Source: UBA6136 sp044378425
GTDB lineage: Bacteria; Pseudomonadota; Gammaproteobacteria; Methylococcales; Methylococcaceae
Assembly (NCBI GenBank): GCA_044378425.1
Contig: JBILXN010000137.1
Coordinates: 1-6,613, forward strand
DNA: 6,613 nt
Direction of reading: 5' to 3'
Shown here: positions 1 to 5,674 of the stretch, one piece after another
How positions within the stretch are numbered: position 1 is the stretch's first letter
Layout: each line of letters begins with the position of its first letter
Notes under the pieces: generated by a model
Told to the model about the DNA's origin: nothing
Database searches by the model: none
The model's input: only the letters and a program-made list of their open reading frames with translations
Made by a program: the position numbers and the translations under genes

Positions 1-13
1 ACCACGGGTGGCG

Positions 14-19
14 TATACT
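14..19 (+). promoter_or_regulatory. Candidate -10 element upstream of the BLUF gene
   Basis: TATACT at 14-19 matches the sigma-70 -10 consensus at five of six positions and is followed by a GC-rich stretch (TTTCGCCCC). The predicted transcription start is near 26, giving a leader of about 57 bases to the ATG at 83. The -35 region would lie outside the window, so only half the promoter can be seen. An inverted repeat, CACGGG at 3-8 and CCCGTG at 25-30, frames the hexamer. The very similar string GTATACTT-NN-GCCC recurs upstream of greB. Confidence 0.4.
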
Positions 20-82
20 TTCGCCCCGTGATGGGTTCCCGTGCGCGAAGATTGCAGAACCAGGAAAAATAGCAGGGCGAGT

Positions 83-511
83 ATGTTCCACATCGTATAT
101 GTCAGCGAAGCATCCCAAGCCTATAACAAACAGCAACTTGAAGATTTGCACGCCCGGTCAAGAGCCAAAAACCGGATTGCCGGCGTGACCGGTATGCTGA
201 TCCACAAGGATGATCGCTTTGCCCAGGTGCTGGAGGGTGATGAGGCTGTGGTTCGCAACCTCCTTGACGTCATCCGGCGCGATAGCCGTCATCGGCACAT
301 CGACGTTCTGGCCGAGGGGCCGATTGCAGAGCGGGAGTTTTCCGTCTGGTCCATGGGCTTTCAGGATTTGAACAGCGGTGACTTGCTGGGCCTCTACGGA
401 CATACCAAGCCCTTGGGTAAATCGGTCAATATCCAGAACTTCAAGGCAAAACCGGCAGACTGCCTGCATGTCCTCCGGTTTATCAGGGACTTGCAGCTGA
501 CACGCAAGTAG
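83..511 (+). CDS. Short BLUF-domain blue-light photoreceptor protein
   Basis: This is a 142-residue protein made of one BLUF (blue light using FAD) domain, residues 1 to about 95, plus a C-terminal tail of about 47 residues. BLUF domains bind flavin non-covalently and change hydrogen bonding in blue light; short ones signal by contact with a partner protein. The residues that matter are all present with the spacing seen in AppA: Tyr6, Asn30, Gln48, Trp89 and Met91, corresponding to AppA Y21, N45, Q63, W104 and M106. Other family marks are VYVSEAS, GVTGML, QVLEG, DSRHRHI and WSMGF. The length fits the PixD/BlrB class with no fused EAL, GGDEF or cyclase domain, so the output partner is unknown. 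I chose ATG 83 because the BLUF fold begins at its second residue and AGGG lies five bases upstream. An in-frame GTG at 41 would add 14 residues of unrelated, basic sequence. The gene is probably monocistronic, since hairpins and a new promoter candidate follow it. Confidence 0.93.
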   Translation: MFHIVYVSEASQAYNKQQLEDLHARSRAKNRIAGVTGMLIHKDDRFAQVLEGDEAVVRNLLDVIRRDSRHRHIDVLAEGPIAEREFSVWSMGFQDLNSGDLLGLYGHTKPLGKSVNIQNFKAKPADCLHVLRFIRDLQLTRK

Positions 512-536
512 TCCGGTCGATAACGGGCAGAACATC

Positions 537-566
537 GCCAGACAGTCGTCTGGCTCCCGCGTCGGG
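537..566 (+). terminator. Tandem hairpins after the BLUF gene, possible weak terminator
   Basis: A perfect seven-pair stem, GCCAGAC (537-543) with GTCTGGC (548-554), encloses a four-base loop. One base later comes a second small hairpin, CCCG (556-559) with CGGG (563-566). They lie 26 bases after the BLUF stop codon and just before the greB promoter candidate. No T run follows, so neither is a textbook intrinsic terminator. They may slow or stop transcription, protect a 3' end, or form part of the greB control region. Confidence 0.35.
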
Positions 567-577
567 GGCGAACCGGC

Positions 578-586
578 TGGTATACT
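578..586 (+). promoter_or_regulatory. Extended -10 promoter candidate for greB
   Basis: TGGTATACT fits the extended -10 form TGnTATAAT with one mismatch. No good -35 hexamer lies 16-18 bases upstream, which is acceptable for extended -10 promoters. The discriminator (TTCAGCCC) is moderately GC-rich. Transcription would start near 593, leaving a leader of about 33 bases before the greB ATG at 626. The call rests on sequence similarity alone. Confidence 0.45.
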
Positions 587-625
587 TCAGCCCGCCAACT
601 TCCACTCACACTTTCCCCTAGCCCC

Positions 626-1141
626 ATGTCCCGCTGGCGCCCTGCCTCACCCAAATCGTCTCCCTATATCACCGCTGACGGTGCGCGGCGGCTGGAAAGC
701 GAACTCAAGGCGCTGTGGGAACGCCGCGCCGATGTCACCCGCCATCTGGCGGCCGCCGCAGCGGAAGGTGACCGATCCGAAAATGCAGAGTACATCTATC
801 GCAAAAAGGAACTGCGCGAAATCGATCGCCGTATCCGCTACCTGCAGAACCGATTGCCCAACCTGACGGTGGTGTCGCAACTGCCTTCCAACCGCAACCA
901 GATTTTTTTCGGCGCCTGGGTGACCCTGGAAGATGAAACCGGCAGGGAAAGCACGTTTCGTATTGTCGGCGCGGACGAGATTGACACCCAGCAGGGCTGG
1001 ATCAGCGTCGATGCTCCCATGGCGCGCAGCCTGTTGAAAAAGCATGTGGATGATGACGTCACGGTGGCCACACCGAAAGGCCCCATCGTCTGGTTCATCG
1101 TCGCCGTCCACTACGAATCCGCCCCACCCTCGCTTGACTGA
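626..1141 (+). CDS. greB: Transcription elongation/cleavage factor GreB
   Basis: GreB enters the secondary channel of RNA polymerase and stimulates cleavage of backtracked RNA, so stalled elongation complexes can restart. The 171-residue protein has the usual two parts: an N-terminal antiparallel coiled coil (about residues 14-85) and a C-terminal FKBP-like domain (about 90-165). The coiled-coil tip reads GDRSENAEYIY, with the acidic residues Asp49 and Glu52 that position the catalytic magnesium. RSENAEYIY followed by KKELREIDRRIRYL is the GreB rather than the GreA pattern. FFGAWVTLEDE, the RIVGADE motif and ISVDAPMARSLL in the second domain are also typical. It is about 13 residues longer than E. 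coli GreB because of the N-terminal extension MSRWRPASPKSS. Translation probably starts at ATG 626, but no Shine-Dalgarno sequence precedes it; the leader is pyrimidine-rich. nadE follows 33 bases downstream on the same strand and may be co-transcribed. Confidence 0.95.
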   Translation: MSRWRPASPKSSPYITADGARRLESELKALWERRADVTRHLAAAAAEGDRSENAEYIYRKKELREIDRRIRYLQNRLPNLTVVSQLPSNRNQIFFGAWVTLEDETGRESTFRIVGADEIDTQQGWISVDAPMARSLLKKHVDDDVTVATPKGPIVWFIVAVHYESAPPSLD

Positions 1142-1174
1142 GCGTCAGCAGCCAACGCCAACCCGGAGCTTACC

Positions 1175-2794
1175 GTGACATTACGCATTGCCATTGCTCA
1201 GCTGAATCTTGTGGTCGGCGACATCACCGGCAACGCCCGCCGTGTGCTGGAAACCGCGGTCGATGCCCGCGACCGGCTGGGCGCACAGGCCGTGGTGTTT
1301 CCCGAGCTGACGCTGTCGGGTTATCCGCCGGAAGACCTGATCCTGCGGCAGGACTTTCTGACGGCGGTCGGACGGGCCCTGCATGAGATTGCCGGGCAGT
1401 TGCGGGGTATCACCGCCATCGTCGGTTTTCCCGAGCAGTATCAAGGCGCCGTTTACAACAGCGCTGCGGTGCTGACAGGCGGCGCCATCGGCGCCATTTA
1501 CCGCAAGCAGGCACTGCCCAATTACGGAGTATTCGATGAGAAACGCTATTTTCAGCCGGGTCATTCGGCCGGTGTATTCGCGCTTGAGGGGGTGCCGGTC
1601 GGGCTGACCATCTGTGAGGACATCTGGACCGAAGGCGCCGTAGAGCAGGCCGCCGCTGCCGGTGCCCGGCTGATCCTCAATCTCAATGCCTCACCCTATC
1701 AGGCCGGCAAGGCCAGTGACCGCGAGCAGATTGTGCGGGAACGGCTGGCGGTCGCGAAGATTCCGCTGGTGTACACCAATCTGGTGGGCGGCCAGGATGA
1801 ACTGGTGTTCGACGGTGGTTCCTTCGTCATGGCCGGTGATGGCCGCATCACCCAGCGGGCGCCGGCCTTCGAAGAGGCCGTGCTGACGGTTGATTTTGCT
1901 GACACCGCGGCCGGTATCGAGCCCCAGTCCGGCACGGTCGCCGAACGCCTGTCGCCGGTCGCCAGTACCTATGCGGCCTTGGTGACCGGTATCCGCGACT
2001 ATGTCGGCAAGAACGGCTTCAAGGGCGCGGTGCTGGGGCTGTCCGGTGGCATTGATTCGGCACTGACGCTGGCGCTGGCTGCCGATGCCCTGGGGCCGGA
2101 GCGGGTTGAAGCGGTGCTGATGCCGTCGCGCTATACCGCTGACATGAGTAACGAGGATGCGGTGCTTGAAGCCGAGGCGCTGGGTTGCGCTTACCATGTC
2201 GTGCCCATAGAGCCCGCCTTCACGACTTTTCTCGACATGCTGGCCGACAGTTTCCGCGGCCTGCCGCCGGACATCACGGAAGAAAACATACAGGCCCGCT
2301 GCCGGGGTATTCTGCTGATGGCGTTTTCCAACAAGCGCGGCAAAATTGTGCTGACCACGGGCAACAAGAGCGAGATGAGCGTTGGCTATGCCACCCTCTA
2401 TGGCGATATGGCGGGAGGTTTTGCCCCGCTCAAGGACGTGCCGAAAATGCTGGTCTATGCCCTGTCGGAGTACCGTAACAGCCTGTCGCCGGTCATCCCC
2501 CGGCGGGTGATCGACCGCCCGCCCTCGGCGGAACTGCGGCCCGATCAGAAAGATGAAGATTCGTTGCCACCCTACCCGGTGCTGGATGCCATCCTTGAGC
2601 GTTATGTGGAGCAGGATCAGTCGGTAGCCGAGATCATCGCGGCAGGTTTTTCTGCGCATGACGTTACCCGGGTAGCACGTATGGTCGACCGCAATGAGTA
2701 CAAGCGGCGGCAGGCCCCGCCTGGTGTCAAGATCAGTCGACGCGCCTTTGGTCGGGACCGGCGCTACCCGATGACGCAGGGTTACAGGGCCTGA
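1175..2794 (+). CDS. nadE: Glutamine-dependent NAD+ synthetase
   Basis: This cytosolic enzyme makes NAD+ from nicotinic acid adenine dinucleotide, ATP and glutamine, the last step of NAD+ synthesis. Its 539 residues fit the two-domain bacterial class. Residues 1 to about 250 are a nitrilase-type glutaminase domain with the triad Glu44 (FPELTLSGYPPEDL), Lys111 (YRKQALPNYGVFDE) and Cys147 (LTICEDIW), which releases ammonia from glutamine. Residues from about 270 are the adenylating synthetase domain, with the PP-loop SGGIDS at 290-295, LTTGNKSE at 393-400, GGFAPLKDVPK at 414-424 and a C-terminal KRRQAPPG/SRRAFGRD region. The start is GTG at 1175, supported by GGAG at 1165-1168 six bases upstream and by the family's usual opening (LRIAIAQLN). 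No promoter is evident in the 33 bases after greB, so transcription probably comes through greB. No key residue is missing. The single-domain, ammonia-dependent NadE form is excluded by the N-terminal domain. Confidence 0.97.
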   Translation: MTLRIAIAQLNLVVGDITGNARRVLETAVDARDRLGAQAVVFPELTLSGYPPEDLILRQDFLTAVGRALHEIAGQLRGITAIVGFPEQYQGAVYNSAAVLTGGAIGAIYRKQALPNYGVFDEKRYFQPGHSAGVFALEGVPVGLTICEDIWTEGAVEQAAAAGARLILNLNASPYQAGKASDREQIVRERLAVAKIPLVYTNLVGGQDELVFDGGSFVMAGDGRITQRAPAFEEAVLTVDFADTAAGIEPQSGTVAERLSPVASTYAALVTGIRDYVGKNGFKGAVLGLSGGIDSALTLALAADALGPERVEAVLMPSRYTADMSNEDAVLEAEALGCAYHVVPIEPAFTTFLDMLADSFRGLPPDITEENIQARCRGILLMAFSNKRGKIVLTTGNKSEMSVGYATLYGDMAGGFAPLKDVPKMLVYALSEYRNSLSPVIPRRVIDRPPSAELRPDQKDEDSLPPYPVLDAILERYVEQDQSVAEIIAAGFSAHDVTRVARMVDRNEYKRRQAPPGVKISRRAFGRDRRYPMTQGYRA

Positions 2795-2930
2795 GCCTAG
2801 CCACACCGGACGGCAGGACGGGCGATCACGCAAACGGGGCGCCACGCTTGATGGGGCTATGCAACGGCCGAGCCGTCCAGGGGCGTGTGCCATCCTGGAG
2901 TGAGCCCGAACGGGAGTAGCAGGGTGCCCG
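2795..2930. other. 136-base intergenic gap between nadE and dedA
   Basis: No convincing gene, T-tract terminator or consensus promoter is visible here. A seven-base inverted repeat, GGACGGC (2808-2814) and GCCGTCC (2872-2878), is separated by 57 bases, too far apart for a simple terminator. The last bases (AGGG at 2921-2924) serve as the ribosome binding site of the next gene. Confidence 0.5.
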
Positions 2931-3608
2931 ATGTACCTTGCCGGCATCTATTTCAGCGATAATCCGGCCCTCACAATGGATAACACGAGCATGCACGACA
3001 TCATCGCCTGGCTAGTCAATACCATCGGCACCATGGGCTACCCTGGCATTTTCCTGCTGATGGCCATGGAAAGTTCCATCATTCCCGTCCCTAGCGAACT
3101 GGTGATGCCACCGGCCGGCTATCTGGTCCAACAGGGCAAACTCAACATGGGACTGGTGATACTGAGCGGAACGCTGGGAAGTCTGGTCGGCGCCTATGCC
3201 AATTATTTCTGTGCCCGCTGGCTGGGTCGGCCACTGGTTATCCGATATGGCCGCTATGTCTGGATTACCGAAGAGCACTTCAATCGGGTGGAGCGTTACT
3301 TCCTGCGTCACGGTGAAATATCGACCTTCATCGGCCGGTTGCTGCCGGTCATCCGCCACCTGATCTCGATTCCGGCCGGCATTGCGCGCATGAGTCACGG
3401 GCGCTTCACCTGCTACACGACGCTGGGCGCTGCGCTGTGGGTGAGTATTCTGGCCTGGATCGGCTACGCCATCGGCGAGAATCAGTCACTGATTCAGCAA
3501 TACTCACGTCAGGCCATCATGGCGGTGCTGGCGTGCAGCGCGATGCTGACGGTGATCTATGTCGTGATTCAGCGGCGACGCGCCCGCCGTTCCGAAGGTG
3601 CCGTGTAA
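2931..3608 (+). CDS. DedA family integral membrane protein
   Basis: This is a 225-residue inner-membrane protein of the DedA (SNARE-associated/VTT) family. Members are linked to membrane lipid recycling (some flip undecaprenyl phosphate or phosphatidylethanolamine), proton-motive force and cell division; which role this one has is not shown by sequence. Family signs are the re-entrant region MESSIIPVPSELVMPPAGYL (residues 46-65) with Glu47 and Glu56, a glycine-rich segment LGSLVGAYANYF (82-93), and the signature GRLLPVIRHLISIPAG (135-150) with the paired arginines Arg136 and Arg142. Strongly hydrophobic stretches lie at about 36-50, 74-95, 161-182 and 194-213, and a basic tail (QRRRARR) ends the protein. 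The ATG at 2931 has AGGG six bases upstream. In-frame ATGs at 2976 and 2991 lack good ribosome binding sites, but the one at 2991 (MHDIIAWLV) gives the length and opening usual for the family, so the first 20 residues are uncertain. parE starts 37 bases downstream and may share its transcript. Confidence 0.92.
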   Translation: MYLAGIYFSDNPALTMDNTSMHDIIAWLVNTIGTMGYPGIFLLMAMESSIIPVPSELVMPPAGYLVQQGKLNMGLVILSGTLGSLVGAYANYFCARWLGRPLVIRYGRYVWITEEHFNRVERYFLRHGEISTFIGRLLPVIRHLISIPAGIARMSHGRFTCYTTLGAALWVSILAWIGYAIGENQSLIQQYSRQAIMAVLACSAMLTVIYVVIQRRRARRSEGAV

Positions 3609-3645
3609 AGCCCCGCCACCACTGCCCACTCAAGACTGATACGCA

Positions 3646-5532
3646 ATGACTGACCATTACGACGCCTCCTCGATTGAAGTCCTTTCGGGACTGGACCCGG
3701 TTCGCAAGCGGCCCGGTATGTATACCGACACCAGCCGGCCTAACCATCTGGCGCAGGAGGTTATCGACAACAGCGTGGATGAGGCGCTGGCCGGCTTTGC
3801 CAAGACCATCGATGTCAGGCTCATGGCCGACGGCGGAGTGGAAGTGCGCGACGATGGCCGCGGCATGCCGGTCGATATGCACCCGGAACTCGGGGTGTCA
3901 GGGGTCGAGGTGATCCTCACCAAACTGCATGCGGGCGGCAAGTTTTCCAACAAGAACTACCGTTTCTCCGGCGGTCTGCACGGGGTCGGCGTATCGGTGG
4001 TCAACGCGCTTTCCGATCGGCTGGAGGTCGAAGTGCGGCGGGCGGGCAAGGCTTACGCGATTGCTTTCGAGCGTGGCGAAAAGGTCGAGGACCTGTCCGA
4101 AACCGGCAGCGCCAGCAAGCGCGAGACCGGCAGCACCGTCCGCTTCTGGCCGGAAGCCCGCTATTTCGACACCCCGCGCATTGCCGTGCCGCGTCTGAAA
4201 TCCCTGTTGCGCGCCAAGGCGGTGCTCTGTCCGGGGCTCAGGATCAGCCTGAGCGATGAGAGTAACGGGGAGACCGATGTCTGGCACTACGAAAACGGTC
4301 TGCCGCAATATCTACTGGACCGGATCGGCGCGGCCGATTGCGTGCCGGAAGAACCCTTTATCGGCAGCATGGAGGGCAGCCATGAGGCGGTTGACTGGGC
4401 GCTGGTCTGGACCGCTGATGCCAACGAGCCGGTGATGGAAAGTTATGTCAATCTGGTGCCGACGGCGCAGGGCGGTACTCATGTCAACGGCTTGCGAACC
4501 GGCCTCACCGAGGCGGTGCGGGAGTTTTGCGAGTTTCGCAACCTGTTGCCGCGTGGCATCAAGATCGCGCCGGAAGATGTCTGGGACCGCTGTCATTATG
4601 TGCTGTCGGTCAAAATGCAGGAGCCACAGTTCTCGGGCCAGACCAAGGAGCGATTGAGTTCGCGCGAATGTGCGCCGTTCGTGTCGGGTGTCGCCAAGGA
4701 TGCCTTCAGTTTGTGGCTCAACCAGCATCCCGCCATCGGCGAACGGATTGCCGAAATGGTGATAGAGAGCGCCCAGAAGCGGCTTAAGGCCAGCCGGCAG
4801 GTCGTGCGCAAAAAGGTCGCGTCCGGCCCCGCATTGCCCGGCAAACTATCGGACTGCGCATTGCAGGATCTGGGTCTGACCGAGCTTTTTCTGGTCGAGG
4901 GCGACTCGGCGGGGGGCTCGGCCAAACAGGCGCGGGATAAGGACTATCAGGCCATCATGCCCTTGCGCGGCAAGATACTGAACACCTGGGAAGTCGATTC
5001 CTCCGGTGTGCTGGCCTCACAGGAAGTCCACGACATCAGCGTCGCCATCGGGGTTGATCCCGCGTCTGCGGATCTCGGCGGTCTTCGTTACGGCAAGATC
5101 TGCATCCTGGCCGACGCCGACTCCGACGGCAATCACATTGCCACCCTGCTCTGCGCCTTGTTTGTGCGGCATTTCCGGGCGCTGGTAGATGCCGGTCATG
5201 TCTTCGTCGCCATGCCGCCCCTGTACCGCATTGATGTCGGCAAGAACGTTTACTATGCGCTGGATGAAGCCGAGAAAAAGGGGGTGCTGGACCGCATTGA
5301 AGCCGAGAAGATCAGAGGCAAGGTCAACGTCCAGCGCTTCAAGGGACTGGGCGAGATGAATCCGTCCCAGTTGCGCGAAACCACCATGAACCGCGATACC
5401 CGCCGTCTGGTACAACTGACGCTTGCGGAGCGGGAAGCGACCGATGAATGTCTTGATATGCTGCTGGCCAAAAAGCGGGCCAGTGACCGCAAGTCATGGC
5501 TGGAGGCCAAGGGTAATCTGGCGGAGCTTTGA
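3646..5532 (+). CDS. parE: DNA topoisomerase IV subunit B (ParE)
   Basis: ParE is the ATPase subunit of topoisomerase IV, which with ParC separates linked daughter chromosomes. The 628 residues match the gammaproteobacterial ParE length and order. The GHKL ATPase domain (about 1-215) has QEVIDNSVDEAL with Glu38 (water activation) and Asn42 (magnesium), DDGRGMP at 69-75 and GGLHGVGVSVVNAL at 109-122. The transducer domain includes the GQTK loop with Lys334. The Toprim domain shows EGDSAGG (418-424), PLRGKILNTWEV (439-450) and DADSDG (490-495, metal-binding Asp490, Asp492 and Asp494). RFKGLGEMNP at 564-573 follows. The absence of GyrB's long insertion and the opening IEVLSGLDPVRKRPGMYTDT separate it from GyrB. 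By direct numbering against E. coli ParE, Leu445, Ser458, Glu460 and Ile529, positions tied to quinolone resistance, are wild type. The ATG at 3646 has no clear Shine-Dalgarno, but the N-terminus matches the family. It is 37 bases from dedA; parC is not in this window. Confidence 0.98.
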   Translation: MTDHYDASSIEVLSGLDPVRKRPGMYTDTSRPNHLAQEVIDNSVDEALAGFAKTIDVRLMADGGVEVRDDGRGMPVDMHPELGVSGVEVILTKLHAGGKFSNKNYRFSGGLHGVGVSVVNALSDRLEVEVRRAGKAYAIAFERGEKVEDLSETGSASKRETGSTVRFWPEARYFDTPRIAVPRLKSLLRAKAVLCPGLRISLSDESNGETDVWHYENGLPQYLLDRIGAADCVPEEPFIGSMEGSHEAVDWALVWTADANEPVMESYVNLVPTAQGGTHVNGLRTGLTEAVREFCEFRNLLPRGIKIAPEDVWDRCHYVLSVKMQEPQFSGQTKERLSSRECAPFVSGVAKDAFSLWLNQHPAIGERIAEMVIESAQKRLKASRQVVRKKVASGPALPGKLSDCALQDLGLTELFLVEGDSAGGSAKQARDKDYQAIMPLRGKILNTWEVDSSGVLASQEVHDISVAIGVDPASADLGGLRYGKICILADADSDGNHIATLLCALFVRHFRALVDAGHVFVAMPPLYRIDVGKNVYYALDEAEKKGVLDRIEAEKIRGKVNVQRFKGLGEMNPSQLRETTMNRDTRRLVQLTLAEREATDECLDMLLAKKRASDRKSWLEAKGNLAEL

Positions 5533-5580
5533 CACCTGTGTAACCTTGCCGGGCCCCAGCCCCCTGCGCAGGCTTGCGGC

Positions 5581-5608
5581 TTGTATCGGACGTTATTTTC
5601 TCTATAAT
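5581..5608 (+). promoter_or_regulatory. Sigma-70 promoter candidate upstream of argD
   Basis: TATAAT at 5603-5608 is a perfect -10 hexamer in otherwise GC-rich sequence. TTGTAT at 5581-5586, 16 bases upstream, is a weak -35 (three of six). Transcription would start near 5615, about 60 bases before the argD ATG and about 16 bases before the hairpin at 5631-5648. It begins 49 bases after the parE stop, so argD probably has its own transcript. Confidence 0.6.
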
Positions 5609-5626
5609 TCCGGCCTTGTTTTTTTC

Positions 5627-5660
5627 AAAGGGCAGTCACGCGACTGCCTTTTTCTTTTTT
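5627..5660 (+). terminator. Intrinsic-terminator-like hairpin in the argD leader
   Basis: GGCAGTC (5631-5637) pairs perfectly with GACTGCC (5642-5648) around a four-base loop (ACGC). The stem can be extended outward by a G-U pair and three A-T pairs (5627-5630 with 5649-5652). A T-rich tract, TTTTTCTTTTTT (5649-5660), follows directly, so it has the full form of an intrinsic terminator on the + strand. It could end parE transcripts. Because it lies downstream of the TATAAT promoter and only 14 bases before the argD start codon, it could also attenuate argD or end a very short leader RNA. Confidence 0.75.
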
Positions 5661-5674
5661 CGCGGAGTACTGCG

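Noticed and set aside
41..82. GTG 41 as the BLUF gene start
   Set aside because: It would add 14 basic residues unrelated to the BLUF fold. ATG 83 places the fold at the N-terminus as in other short BLUF proteins and has a better-placed AGGG.
394..654. An 86-codon minus-strand frame spanning the BLUF-greB gap
   Set aside because: It overlaps the end of BLUF and the start of greB, covers both hairpins, and its product resembles no known family.
2851..2919. A 22-codon frame (ATG 2851 to TAG) in the nadE-dedA gap
   Set aside because: No ribosome binding site and no recognisable peptide. A frame this short is expected by chance.
1691..2947. A 418-codon open frame on the minus strand, antisense to nadE
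   Set aside because: It lies opposite nadE, whose own protein is conserved throughout. The translated product is rich in Arg, His and Gln with no recognisable domain, as expected for a shadow frame in GC-rich DNA.
3898..4308. Minus-strand open frames opposite parE (also 4312-4728 and 5017-5415)
   Set aside because: All lie inside the well-conserved ParE coding sequence, show no domain signs and have no ribosome binding context.
5563..5572. Ten-base perfect palindrome CCTGCGCAGG after parE
   Set aside because: It does not extend beyond ten bases, has no loop suited to an RNA hairpin and no T tract; common by chance at this base composition.
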